From Halobacteriovoraceae bacterium (lineage in GTDB: Bacteria; Bdellovibrionota; Bacteriovoracia; Bacteriovoracales; Bacteriovoracaceae), in assembly GCA_002711995.1 (NCBI GenBank), contig PASN01000004.1, positions 71,674-135,673 of the forward strand: a stretch of DNA of 64,000 nt, read 5' to 3'. Below the pieces are notes generated by a model. The model saw nothing but the letters and a program-made list of their open reading frames with translations. It was not told the DNA's origin and made no database searches. Below, piece after piece: positions 15,938 to 25,129 of the stretch. How positions within the stretch are numbered: the stretch's first letter is position 1; each line of letters starts with the position of its first letter. A program made the position numbers and the translations under genes.

Positions 15938-18214
15938 ATGAAACTACTGATGTCTTTCATTTTCGCAATTGCTCTTGGGTGCTCACAGCAGCCTGGCCAG
16001 CTAAATTTGGCGAAAACTTTCAGCAAAGCCGAAAAAGCTTGTTACAAAATTAATGCTTCCACACTGAGTACAGCAAGCCTAAAAAATGTTGTCATACCAG
16101 ATGGACTTGATGTTTCAAACCTAAACACAAGTGCCCAAGATATGGAGAACGCCGACTTCTCTAAAGCAAAAGGCCTAACAGCTTTCCAGTTAAACGCCGC
16201 TAGTGACATAAGATTTATCAAACTCCCTCCAAACATGGACATGTCAGGCTTTAACGGAGCAGGAAAAGACCTTCAGGGAATCGACTTTTCGCAAACAAGA
16301 AACTTATCAGCTTCTTCACTGTCAGGCGCCACAAGCATTCAACAAATAAAGCTTCCTGATGGGTTTGATCTGACAGGACTTGATACAACAGGCATGAATA
16401 TTTATGGGGTTGATTTCACCAACACTACAGGCCTTACAACAGCTATGCTTAACTCCGCAGTGAATATCAGAGCAATCATATTTCCACCAGGCTTTGATAT
16501 GACAGGCTTCTCTCCAGCTGGGAAAAACATTCTATATACAGACTTCTCACAAACAACCAACTTCACAGCACAAATGCTTAACGAGGCTGACTACAATCAC
16601 GAGTCTAGCCCACCTCCTATAATTCCCCCAGGACTTGATGTTTCCACGCTAGACTTGACAGGTATAAAAACTAAAATAGACTTGTCCCAATCAACAGGAC
16701 TTACAATTGAAATTTTGGACACTGCCGAAAGGTTTCTTGGAAAAATCCCACCGGGACTGGACGTTTCAAACCTAGACATTGGAAACTCATATACCGGGTC
16801 AGTTGGCAATCCATATCCCAAATATAGAAAAGTCGACTTCTCCCAGGCGATAGGCTTTGACCTTGATATCTATCTTGCATTGGCCAGGTGTAATTTTAAT
16901 AGCCACAGGCCATGGGAGAGAAGTTTTTCCAACTGCAACACCCTACCCCCATTTGATGTAGGCAGTGAAACCTTCACAAGTCAAACCCTTGCAAGCATGC
17001 ACCTTCCCAACCTAGTGAATTTTACCGGAGCTCACATTTCAGAGGCAGACGGAATTGAACGCGTCACTCTTCCATCGAACGTAGACTTTAGCAGTTATAC
17101 AGGTGCTGCTTATTTACTAGAATCAGATTTATCAACTGTCCAAAATATGACTTCTGCAATGATTAACTCCACAGACTATTTGAATTATTCAATCTTGCCC
17201 CCTATGGATTTTACGGGTGTTAATAAAGACTTTGACCGTTTGGACGGAGCTGATCTAAGAAATGTAACAAATCTTTCCGTGGCACAAGTCAATAATTTCT
17301 CAAACAGCCTAGAGTCGATTTGGTTCCCAAATGGCTTCAACGTTAGTGGAGTTAACTTTGCCAACTCCCGTTTTGAAGATGTGGATCTGTCAAATGTGGT
17401 TGGGATGACATCATCACAGGTGTATCAGATTCTCGACACAATCCTGGTTAAAAATGTTAAATTCCCAGCAGTCGATCTTACTGGAATTACAAGTCCTACA
17501 GGTAAACCTTTAACCGATATAGATTTTTCTTTATGCACAAACTTTGAAGTAGACCTTCTTAATGGAGCCACAAGTATTTGGGGTGCCAAAATTCCAGACG
17601 GAACAGACCTTTCAGGATTAAGCTTATCAAGCTATCAATATATTGATCTTTCAAATGGAGTGAACTTTCCTCCTTCTATGGTTAACTATATTCGAAGTGA
17701 CTATGTGCCAGCAGGAACAGACTTTAGTTTGTATGATCCGTCCATAGCCGACAGTGGAACCTATACAAACACAAACTATTATGGGGTGAAATATACTTGG
17801 ATGCCTGATTACAGTGTCGCTCAAATCAATAGCTTCACTGACATACACAAAGTCACTTTAGACTCAGGCTTTGATTTGGCTGGGTTCGACCCAAGTGGAA
17901 TGGGCAGTGTAGAGCACTTTAATATATATGACACTGTTAATTTCCCTATTAGTGCTCTTAACGCTGGAGTAGACTTCACCTACTTCACTCCTCCAAAAGA
18001 TTTTGATATCTCAGGTTGGGACTCAACCGGCAAAACAATGAAAGGCTGGGATCTTCGAGAAGTGGTGGGACTAACAGGTGAACACCTTAAAAATGCCACC
18101 GATATTTCAGATATCAAGCTCCCTGCAGATTTTGATTATAGAGGTGTTGATTTTGGCGGCAAGACCATCCATGACCTATCCATTCAAAACCTTCCAGAAG
18201 TCTCATGTGATTAA
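15938..18214 (+). CDS. Repeat lipoprotein, about 43-residue repeats, copy A
   Basis: A 758-residue lipoprotein with lipobox ALGC (Cys15). The mature part is a chain of imperfect repeats of about 43 residues. Each has a core like LPDGFDLTGLDTTGMNIYGV, then DFTNTTGLT and M-LN-A. The [A/V/I]DF[S/T] steps recall pentapeptide-repeat beta helices, but the longer period makes it a distinct solenoid-like family. Central repeats vary in length, and Cys pairs occur around residues 310-330 and at the C-terminus (EVSCD). Two related genes follow on the same strand. Probably anchored in the outer membrane; role in adhesion or prey contact is only a guess. Very few clear homologues come to mind. Confidence 0.8.
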   Translation: MKLLMSFIFAIALGCSQQPGQLNLAKTFSKAEKACYKINASTLSTASLKNVVIPDGLDVSNLNTSAQDMENADFSKAKGLTAFQLNAASDIRFIKLPPNMDMSGFNGAGKDLQGIDFSQTRNLSASSLSGATSIQQIKLPDGFDLTGLDTTGMNIYGVDFTNTTGLTTAMLNSAVNIRAIIFPPGFDMTGFSPAGKNILYTDFSQTTNFTAQMLNEADYNHESSPPPIIPPGLDVSTLDLTGIKTKIDLSQSTGLTIEILDTAERFLGKIPPGLDVSNLDIGNSYTGSVGNPYPKYRKVDFSQAIGFDLDIYLALARCNFNSHRPWERSFSNCNTLPPFDVGSETFTSQTLASMHLPNLVNFTGAHISEADGIERVTLPSNVDFSSYTGAAYLLESDLSTVQNMTSAMINSTDYLNYSILPPMDFTGVNKDFDRLDGADLRNVTNLSVAQVNNFSNSLESIWFPNGFNVSGVNFANSRFEDVDLSNVVGMTSSQVYQILDTILVKNVKFPAVDLTGITSPTGKPLTDIDFSLCTNFEVDLLNGATSIWGAKIPDGTDLSGLSLSSYQYIDLSNGVNFPPSMVNYIRSDYVPAGTDFSLYDPSIADSGTYTNTNYYGVKYTWMPDYSVAQINSFTDIHKVTLDSGFDLAGFDPSGMGSVEHFNIYDTVNFPISALNAGVDFTYFTPPKDFDISGWDSTGKTMKGWDLREVVGLTGEHLKNATDISDIKLPADFDYRGVDFGGKTIHDLSIQNLPEVSCD

Positions 18215-18354
18215 ATAGCGCTGACCTTTGAATTGGCCTATTTATAGAGATTCAAAACTGCTATAAGCACTTAAAATTGCGTAAAATCCTCTTCTTCCTC
18301 TTAATATTAAACAATTTTTAACCGATTAGTTAATAGCACTTCTCGGGGAATAAA

Positions 18355-18729
18355 ATGCGTCAATTATGGCCTCTATTTATGATCTTTCTATATGGCTGTT
18401 CACAGGCATCAGGAGAACTAAACTTAAGCTCAGTATTAGACTTGAGACATGTTAAGCTTCCGGATGGATTTGATATGAGTGGTTTTGACTCTACTCGAGT
18501 CAGCCTAAGCAATATGGACTTATTCAAAACAAAGAACTTAGCGGTGCAAATGCTCGAACTTAGAGAAGTGAGAGGTCTAACAGCAGACCATATCAATAAC
18601 GCTAGCAATGTAAGCATGCTCAAGTATCCTAAAGACTTTGACTTTACAGGAGTTAACTTCACCTCAAAAAGTTTATACGGAGCAGACTTCAGCAACCTTC
18701 AGCACATTGGATGCGAAAAAACATTATGA
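18355..18729 (+). CDS. Repeat lipoprotein, internally deleted copy B
   Basis: A 124-residue lipoprotein (lipobox LYGC, Cys15) containing the N-terminus of the repeat-lipoprotein family, about one full repeat (LPDGFDMSGFDSTRVSLSNM) and the family's C-terminal cap (DFDFTGVNFTSKSLYGADFS). The large middle is missing. Its last roughly 80 bases are nearly identical to the end of copy C downstream; a 34-base stretch around AAAAGTTTATACGG differs at one position. It therefore looks like a recent internal-deletion derivative or a recombination product. The frame is open, so a short lipoprotein could still be made. Its stop overlaps the next start (ATGA). Confidence 0.65.
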   Translation: MRQLWPLFMIFLYGCSQASGELNLSSVLDLRHVKLPDGFDMSGFDSTRVSLSNMDLFKTKNLAVQMLELREVRGLTADHINNASNVSMLKYPKDFDFTGVNFTSKSLYGADFSNLQHIGCEKTL

Positions 18730-20876
18730 AAAACACACTAAAAGTTCCTACTCTCTTATTTCTTACTTTAGTCTATAGCTGCTCCAAAGGCACAGGAGAT
18801 CTAAGTTTAAACCAGAGTTCCTCGTCTCAAAAAAGCTGCTATAGCTTAAAAGGCACCCACCTAAGTACCACAACAGACTTAAGAGCAGTTACTCTCCCTG
18901 AAGGGTTTGACTTAACCGGCCTTAATTCGACAGGGGTTAAAATTTCGAGTATTGATCTTTCAAAAACAGTGGGTCTAACGACAAAGATGTTAAATGATGC
19001 GGACTCAACCATGGGAGATCTCATACTTCCTACAGGTTTCGATATGACCGGTTTTAGCGCTTCAGGAAAAAGCTTATATAACGTAGACCTGTCAAATACA
19101 ATAAATCTGCAGGCATCTTCATTAAATGGCGCTACAAAATTGGACAACATTACTCTTCCACCAAGTTTCAATCTTTCAGGTTTGGATGCCACTGGAATGA
19201 CCCTCGAAGACATGAATTTTAAAAACACCACAGGGCTAACAGTTAAGATGCTGAACGACGCAACTTTAAAAGGAAAGATTGTCCTTCCTGACAATTTCAA
19301 TGTCTCCACTCTTGATCTCACTGGGGCAATGATTTCAACGGACTTCACAAATACTGTGGGCCTAACCATTGGCATTCTTGACACGGCAACTAGATTCACA
19401 GGAAAGATTCCAGCAGGCCTGGACATTTCGACAATTGACTTTAATAACGCTGAAACTGGAACGTTGGATTTCCCAAATCAAAAATATATGGGTGTTGACT
19501 TTAGTCAGACTACAGGAATCAATTTTGATATATATATGGCCCTTGCGAGGTGTACAGTCCATTGGATAGGTATGACCACAACGAGGATAACTTCATCTTG
19601 CAACACACTCCCACCATTAGATGTATCAGCAGAAAACTTTTCTGCTGTTAGTCTTTATAATATGAATCTTAAGAGTTTGGTAAACTTCAATGGTGGGCAC
19701 ATCCAGCAATCAAACGAAGGTTTAAGAAATGTTGTTGTCCCAGACGGACTTGATTTTACAGGCTACACAGGAAAAGAGTACATAGAAAATGTCGACCTTT
19801 CCAACGCAATAAATTTTACTTCGACTATGTTTAACAATACAAACGATTTAAATAATAACACCTTTCCAGTGATGGATTTCTCTGGAGTGAACATCTGGTC
19901 AACCCGGTGGAAGAACGCTAATTTAAAGAATGTTACAGGTCTTACAGCTGCACAAATTCATACTCCGTACGTGCATCCCCTAGTATACCCAGACGGGTTT
20001 GACATCAGTGGAGTGGATTTTTCAAATGTAGGTTCAAAAGCTGATGGAGTAGATTTTACCAATACAACTGGAATGGTAGTGTCACAAATAGAAAACATTA
20101 TTGCCATTCCGGCCTTACCAGGGATTATTTTTCCCGCAGTGGATGTCTCAACACTCGATACTACTGGAAAAACAGTATGGAGACATGATTTTAGCAATAC
20201 GATAAATTTCGATGTTTCAATGATTAACGCAGCTTTATCCTGGATCGACAGTCCAATTCCTGATGGAACAGACCTAACAGGACTAAACAGACCAGATATG
20301 GGGAGTTCAAACTTTAGCAATGGGGTTAACTTACCAGCAACGGAAATCAATAAATTGGCTATTACCCATATACCTGCAGGTTCAGATTTTAGTCTTTACG
20401 ACCCTATGACTGCAGAATCAGGAACATACAAAAATGTATTTGGCAGCACACTTTATTCCGAAATTCCAATTTTTCCTGTTGCACAGGTAAATACTTTTTC
20501 TAAGATAGACGGCCTAACACTACCATCCGGCTACAATTTAGCTAGTTTCGATCCTAGTGGAATGAGTCTAGTTAGGAAACTCAATGCAAAAGAAGCAACG
20601 AATTTTCCAATTTCAGCGCTAGACAAAGGTGTGGATTTCAAGGAATTCACACCTCCAGATGGACTTGATATTTCTTCTTGGAACTCCACTGGAAAAACAA
20701 TTTCAGGTTGGGACCTAAGCCAAGTAAAGGGTTTGAGTGCTAACCACCTAAACAATGCAAGCAACATCACCGCAATTAAAGTACCAAGTGACTTTGACTT
20801 TACAGGAGTGGACTTCAGCTCAAAAAGTTTATACGGGGCAGACTTCAGCAACCTAGAGCAAATAAGTTGCGAGTGA
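18726..20876 (+). CDS. Repeat lipoprotein, about 43-residue repeats, copy C
   Basis: A 716-residue lipoprotein, full-length paralogue of copy A throughout, including the central irregular segment (DIYMALARC) and the C-terminal cap ending in a Cys. The lipobox is VYSC (Cys19). I chose the ATG at 18726, which overlaps the previous stop as ATGA and starts at a typical MKN signal; an upstream in-frame ATG at 18711 adds five residues. Repeats follow the form LPxGFDLTGLxxTGxxxxxx, DLSxTxGLTxxMLNxA. Copies A, B and C are collinear, so this is a locally expanding family. Function unknown. Confidence 0.8.
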   Translation: MKNTLKVPTLLFLTLVYSCSKGTGDLSLNQSSSSQKSCYSLKGTHLSTTTDLRAVTLPEGFDLTGLNSTGVKISSIDLSKTVGLTTKMLNDADSTMGDLILPTGFDMTGFSASGKSLYNVDLSNTINLQASSLNGATKLDNITLPPSFNLSGLDATGMTLEDMNFKNTTGLTVKMLNDATLKGKIVLPDNFNVSTLDLTGAMISTDFTNTVGLTIGILDTATRFTGKIPAGLDISTIDFNNAETGTLDFPNQKYMGVDFSQTTGINFDIYMALARCTVHWIGMTTTRITSSCNTLPPLDVSAENFSAVSLYNMNLKSLVNFNGGHIQQSNEGLRNVVVPDGLDFTGYTGKEYIENVDLSNAINFTSTMFNNTNDLNNNTFPVMDFSGVNIWSTRWKNANLKNVTGLTAAQIHTPYVHPLVYPDGFDISGVDFSNVGSKADGVDFTNTTGMVVSQIENIIAIPALPGIIFPAVDVSTLDTTGKTVWRHDFSNTINFDVSMINAALSWIDSPIPDGTDLTGLNRPDMGSSNFSNGVNLPATEINKLAITHIPAGSDFSLYDPMTAESGTYKNVFGSTLYSEIPIFPVAQVNTFSKIDGLTLPSGYNLASFDPSGMSLVRKLNAKEATNFPISALDKGVDFKEFTPPDGLDISSWNSTGKTISGWDLSQVKGLSANHLNNASNITAIKVPSDFDFTGVDFSSKSLYGADFSNLEQISCE

Positions 20877-20974
20877 CAAGGTTTCAAATAGTTACCTACT
20901 GTTAGTTTTATAGCGATATGGAATATTTTACATTCTAAATTGTGACTTATTTAAGCTTATGATTAGCTTTATAT

Positions 20975-21820
20975 ATGAAACTTGCTTTAACCATTCTAAG
21001 CATCGCAACACTTACCTTTGGCTCTATCAATCCAGATAGAACAGTTGTTCCCTTCTTTGAGATTTATGGTGGATACACTGACCTAGGGGATGATTTATAT
21101 TCTGTTGAGGCCCCTTATTATTTTGAGGGAGAAGTCAGACGTAATGGTAATTGGCAGGAGATTAAAAAGGAAACCTACCATAGAGCGAGAGAGCTCGGTA
21201 AACACGTCCTTACCGCCACACCAAGGAAGGTAAGAGGTGAATGGGCACCTTCCTTTGGCACTGCTTTTCATGTGGGAGGAAATCTTGTTCTTACAGCATG
21301 GCATGTAATCGATAAGGAGTTCAGAAAGAACAGTTGCAATAGGGTCAAAACTAGACTCTCTGACGGCCTTGATGGAAATAGAATAGGATGTTTCAAGGTG
21401 CACCACTGCAATAGAAAACTAGATTACTGCCTGGCGGAAATGTACATCCAAAAAAGAGGTCTCTCTCTTCAAGACTTAGAGCCGCCCATAATAAACGCAG
21501 AGCCTCAAAGATACTCTGAGGAAGCTGAAATTATGGCAATAGGAAACACAAGTGGACTAGGCCTACACGCTTCTGTGGGAAAGGGAATCAAGAAAATCAA
21601 CGATAAGTATTGGTTCTATGCTCCAGTGTTCTTTGGCAATAGCGGAGGCCCGATCTTTAACGAAAATGATGAAATCGTTGGAATAGTCACTGCCCAGTCA
21701 AAAGAGTTCTACGGAGATAGGGCCAGAAACTATGCAACCTCCATGGCAGATATCAAATTGGATTTAGAAAAAAACTTGGGCACAGACCATCCGGCCTACA
21801 AGGCGATAAACTTTAAGTAA
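20975..21820 (+). CDS. Secreted trypsin-like serine protease
   Basis: A 281-residue exported protease of the chymotrypsin/trypsin fold (S1). A signal peptide of about 16 residues (MKLALTILSIATLTFG) is followed by the catalytic triad: His110 in LTAWHVID, Asp150 in RKLDYCLAEM and Ser223 in FFGNSGGPIF. Cys residues at about 121, 139, 145 and 152 could form disulfides outside the cytoplasm. There is no PDZ domain, unlike DegP. Predatory bacteria carry many such secreted proteases, so a role in digesting prey protein is reasonable but inferred. The gene is convergent with the M14 hydrolase and overlaps its end by 8 bases. Confidence 0.88.
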   Translation: MKLALTILSIATLTFGSINPDRTVVPFFEIYGGYTDLGDDLYSVEAPYYFEGEVRRNGNWQEIKKETYHRARELGKHVLTATPRKVRGEWAPSFGTAFHVGGNLVLTAWHVIDKEFRKNSCNRVKTRLSDGLDGNRIGCFKVHHCNRKLDYCLAEMYIQKRGLSLQDLEPPIINAEPQRYSEEAEIMAIGNTSGLGLHASVGKGIKKINDKYWFYAPVFFGNSGGPIFNENDEIVGIVTAQSKEFYGDRARNYATSMADIKLDLEKNLGTDHPAYKAINFK

Positions 21821-22814
21821 CGCTAAAGCTTTTCATGACATAGCCCAGGCAGTCCTCTTTAATAATGTAGACATCTTGAGTGAACATGGCAGGAACAAAC
21901 TCTTTCTTGGTTATGATTTTTCCTTCTCTAAATTCAAGAAGATCATCGGTAACAGCTTCACCGTCGTTATCGAGGACTTTAATCAACCCTCTATCTCGGT
22001 AAAACCCAAGCAAGGTTCCCTCGCTTATGCTTTCAAAGTTCTTAAGCTCAAGATCCTCAACAAAAGAGAAATCGGCCTTTGAGTCATTATCGTTTTTAAA
22101 ATCTACAGTCGCATCTTTGTGAATTTTAATTCTGCCGTAGGTTTGAAATACTTCCGCGTTTTTAATGTCAAAGTTGTGGTTAAAAGAATCTAGGTTTAGA
22201 ACCTCTTCAATAAATTGCGCAACTTTTAAAACTCCTTCTTCCTTTCCAGGAAGCCCTGCCTCAATTGTTACAGAAGGACATAGTGGAGCAAATGCCATTG
22301 ATTCCACTTCGCTTGGCTCGGTAAAGTAAACAGTCTTAGGGCTAAATCTTTTAGCGAGATCAAGATATTCTTCTTTAAAGACATTCACACAACCGTAATA
22401 TGGATTTTTTCCAGTGTTGTTATGCACATCTATGTTTGCGAACAGCTCGAACCCTTTAACGTATTCTAAAACTTGGGAAATAAGTTTCGCCTCTTCAGAC
22501 TCCCCTCCGGCCCATATGCGGTTGTAGTCAGGTTGTCCTTCCAGGTGTCTAAGTCCATGGGCCGCGGCCTTGGTATTGCCTACAAGAACAATCACATCTC
22601 TTGGAAGTATTTTATCAGCGTAATTGGAAAGCACTTTCTTTAGCGATAGAAACCCAGTCGTTTCATTCCCATGTAAAAGGACAGACAAGAACAAAGGTTT
22701 CGACTTCTCTCCTTTAAGGTGCATAAGAAAAGGCCCAGGGAATTTTTCATGAAGACCTAAGACATCAGTTTCAAGAAAGTTGTCTGGAACGCTGTCATAT
22801 ATTTTTAAACTCAA
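21813..22814 (-). CDS. M14-type aspartoacylase/succinylglutamate desuccinylase-like hydrolase
   Basis: A 333-residue zinc hydrolase of the AspA/AstE group. Zinc ligands His48 and Glu51 lie in LLHGNETTG and the third His in the NIDVHNNTG block. A GNTKAAAHGLRH segment and a catalytic-Glu region in VTIEAGLPGKEEG follow. The C-terminal 100 residues form the beta domain seen in this group. Members remove acyl or aminoacyl groups from amino acids or peptides. The start is TTG at 22814 with GGAG 7 bases upstream. It is 1 base downstream of a GCS2-type ligase, so the pair may make and break the same amide bond, or finish a modified gamma-glutamyl product. The substrate is unknown. Confidence 0.82.
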   Translation of the reverse strand: MSLKIYDSVPDNFLETDVLGLHEKFPGPFLMHLKGEKSKPLFLSVLLHGNETTGFLSLKKVLSNYADKILPRDVIVLVGNTKAAAHGLRHLEGQPDYNRIWAGGESEEAKLISQVLEYVKGFELFANIDVHNNTGKNPYYGCVNVFKEEYLDLAKRFSPKTVYFTEPSEVESMAFAPLCPSVTIEAGLPGKEEGVLKVAQFIEEVLNLDSFNHNFDIKNAEVFQTYGRIKIHKDATVDFKNDNDSKADFSFVEDLELKNFESISEGTLLGFYRDRGLIKVLDNDGEAVTDDLLEFREGKIITKKEFVPAMFTQDVYIIKEDCLGYVMKSFSVT

Positions 22815-22815
22815 A

Positions 22816-24255
22816 CTATAAACTCCAAAGGTGAACGGGTATGTCCTTTCTCTGATTTTCCAGGTAGGACTCCATTAGCTGCTGGAACTTCTTTCCATGC
22901 ATGTGGACAAAGGCCTTCTGCCAACGAGCTCCGTTGACGCCTTTTTTAAGCCGTGGATAAATTACTTCATCCATGTATTTAATTATATCACCATTGTCTA
23001 TTCCTCTTTGAATAAGAGCATTCTTTACCTGTGGATACAACTCATCCACCAGAAGCTGCTGCATGTCCCAGACCTTTCCATCAATCCATCTAACTGGACA
23101 GTAAAAACTCTTCTTGGCAGCTTTATAAAAATTGTCCTGTATATCAATAAACTCCAACGAGTCCTCTGGTGGATTTTCCAAGTTTGCAAGGTAATCCACA
23201 AGGCCCAAGTAAAAAGCGGTGTTTGCAACCGAATCAATGATTGTTGGCCCAGCGCTTGGAGCTCTATGCTCTATTCTCAAGTGCGGAGTTCCGTCCCCAT
23301 TCTCTCCGATAATAGGACGGTTCCATCGCCAGATTGTGCCATTGTGCATTTTTATGTGGGACATCTCACTGGGTTTAGTCTCTTTAGTTTCTGGTAAAAG
23401 AATTGGATAGTGATCAAGGTTCTGCTCAAAAAGCTCCATTAAAGAGTCTTTTACATAATCATCCCCAAGGGTCACTCTTTGAATCAGGTTGCCCCTCTTT
23501 CCTACGAAGCAGTCCATCGCAACAGCTTGTTCGAATACTGCTATTCGTGATTCATCCCAAAGCTCTCTACCAAAAAAGTATGGGGAATTCGCGCTGATTG
23601 CCACCATCAAAGGAGAGGCGATCAAAGAAGCGTTGTAATATCTTTTTGCATCTTCTTGAGATACTGAAAGGTGAACCTGAAGGCTCGTTGCCGCACACTC
23701 CACAAGAACGCTTTCAAATTCAAGATCAAGCTCGTCTTTGCCTTCAAAGTGAATGGTAGGACGCTTTCCCCCGCGCATCTTTATAATTTGATCATTAATT
23801 GCAAAATATCTATTTTGGGGAGACATATTGTCTAGCGACAACATGTTGTCCCTTAACGTGGCAAGAGTTCCCATGAGAACAGGATCTCCCTCATGCTCAG
23901 AGGTCCAGCCTTGGCAGTCCTTCCAAATACTTTTCAACTCTTCATGGAGCTTTGAAAACACATTGGAACTTAACTCATAGGGAGAAGAGTTGATTTCAAA
24001 GTTGAATTTGGATATTTCTGGAACAATCTGTGGGTTGCCAAGCTCTTTAATAAACTTAGCACCAGTTGGATTGGGCATCATATCGTTGTCCACAAGCCAG
24101 GCCTCAAGCTCGATACCTGTCATGGAGCTTTTATGCTCAAACGTTTTCTCGCTAAACCAACGGCGAAGAAGTTCAGTCTCCTCCTCTAGCTTTGCCTTAA
24201 AGGCCTGAACATCTTTTTCTGTGTAGTTTTCCTTCTTGGAAACTTCTGTGCCCAT
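22816..24255 (-). CDS. GCS2-family glutamate-cysteine ligase-like carboxylate-amine ligase
   Basis: A 479-residue ATP-dependent ligase of the glutamate-cysteine ligase 2 group (YbdK-like). Recognisable elements are TGIELEAWLVDNDMMPNP near the N-terminus, FNFEINSSPYELSS (acidic ATP/metal site), AATSLQVHLSVS (substrate/metal His) and LRIEHRAPSAGPTIIDSVAN in the C-terminal third. Family members join glutamate to an amine such as cysteine, but only some make gamma-glutamylcysteine. AGGAAGAGAG precedes the ATG. It sits between speD and the M14 hydrolase in a tight operon, which suggests gamma-glutamylation of a polyamine or peptide as an alternative to glutathione synthesis. No gshB gene is visible. 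Confidence 0.82.
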   Translation of the reverse strand: MGTEVSKKENYTEKDVQAFKAKLEEETELLRRWFSEKTFEHKSSMTGIELEAWLVDNDMMPNPTGAKFIKELGNPQIVPEISKFNFEINSSPYELSSNVFSKLHEELKSIWKDCQGWTSEHEGDPVLMGTLATLRDNMLSLDNMSPQNRYFAINDQIIKMRGGKRPTIHFEGKDELDLEFESVLVECAATSLQVHLSVSQEDAKRYYNASLIASPLMVAISANSPYFFGRELWDESRIAVFEQAVAMDCFVGKRGNLIQRVTLGDDYVKDSLMELFEQNLDHYPILLPETKETKPSEMSHIKMHNGTIWRWNRPIIGENGDGTPHLRIEHRAPSAGPTIIDSVANTAFYLGLVDYLANLENPPEDSLEFIDIQDNFYKAAKKSFYCPVRWIDGKVWDMQQLLVDELYPQVKNALIQRGIDNGDIIKYMDEVIYPRLKKGVNGARWQKAFVHMHGKKFQQLMESYLENQRKDIPVHLWSL

Positions 24256-24279
24256 AACTCTCTTCCTGAAATTCTGGTT

Positions 24280-25059
24280 TTAGTAAAGATGAAATACTTC
24301 TTTCATCTCCAAATATAAGTTTTTCATTTTTTCATCAATATCCGGACGATTCACATCTTCTTGAGAGAACACAAATCTTTCAGGCCCAAAGTCTTTGGCC
24401 ATAAGTTTTGTCTGCCAGATATTGTCTCTTGGTATGTTTAAGTCCGAACGATAAGTATAATCTTCTAAGATCTTTGGATCTATGAAGTCTTGAATTGAGT
24501 TAAAGTACTCATCATTGTAAATCTTTTTTCCATTTTCCAAACGCGTGTAGCCTCTTACAACATAGTCGATGTAAACAACGTCGCATTCAAAAGCTTTAAA
24601 TAAATGATTAATCGCGCGAAGAGGAATAATGTCCCCGCAAGTAGCGATGTCGAAGTCCACTCTGTAAGTGCAGATGCCGTTTGGATCTGATGCGTCTGGA
24701 TAAGTATGGCTTGTTAAGTGCGACTTAGTTAAGTGTGCCTTGTAGGCTGGAGTGGAACTCACCTCTTCCCATTTCCCCCCTTGAGCGTCGCTCATAAGAG
24801 TCATGGTTGAGGCCCCAACCGGATCAAAGTTCATTTTTGACTCTGAAATGACATCAGAATCAATAATTTTACAAATCTCTCTGGAGATCTCAATGATCTT
24901 GTCTGCTGAATACTTCTCATTGATCCAGTTGATATACTCTTCTTTTTGAGCGTTATCAAAGGTCAGACAAAAGTCATAAAGGTTAAAACTTAAAATCTTG
25001 GTAAGATTGTTGAAACCAGAAAGTTTAATCTTTTCTTCGGCCGAGTATTTATTTTTCAT
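24280..25059 (-). CDS. speD: S-adenosylmethionine decarboxylase, proenzyme
   Basis: A pyruvoyl enzyme that decarboxylates SAM to supply the aminopropyl group for spermidine. It is the long E. coli-type form (259 residues): KIKLSGFNNLTKILSFNLYD at the N-terminus, the self-cleavage site Lys112-Ser113 in AHLTKSHLTSHTYPD, and CTYRVDFDIATCGDIIPLRA. Cleavage before Ser113 would give a short beta chain and a pyruvoyl-capped alpha chain. AGGAA precedes the ATG. It is the first gene of an operon with the GCS2 ligase and the M14 hydrolase and is separated from mdh by a terminator. A spermidine synthase gene was not found in the window. Confidence 0.95.
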   Translation of the reverse strand: MKNKYSAEEKIKLSGFNNLTKILSFNLYDFCLTFDNAQKEEYINWINEKYSADKIIEISREICKIIDSDVISESKMNFDPVGASTMTLMSDAQGGKWEEVSSTPAYKAHLTKSHLTSHTYPDASDPNGICTYRVDFDIATCGDIIPLRAINHLFKAFECDVVYIDYVVRGYTRLENGKKIYNDEYFNSIQDFIDPKILEDYTYRSDLNIPRDNIWQTKLMAKDFGPERFVFSQEDVNRPDIDEKMKNLYLEMKEVFHLY

Positions 25060-25074
25060 TTAAAAGTTCCTCTA

Positions 25075-25104
25075 TAAAAAAGAAAGGCGCGGATAGCCCG
25101 CGCC
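25075..25104 (-). terminator. Rho-independent terminator of mdh
   Basis: On the minus strand a perfect 7-bp GC stem (GGCGCGG / CCGCGCC) with a 5-base loop is followed by TTTCTTTTTT. It lies between the mdh stop and the speD start and should separate the two transcripts. Confidence 0.88.
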
Positions 25105-25129
25105 CATCAGAGAAAATTATACTTCTAAT

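Noticed and set aside
15938-20876. Regular repeats that might be read as a CRISPR-like array
   Set aside because: The repeats are at protein level, diverged in DNA and within long open frames with lipoprotein signals; there are no identical short repeats with unique spacers.
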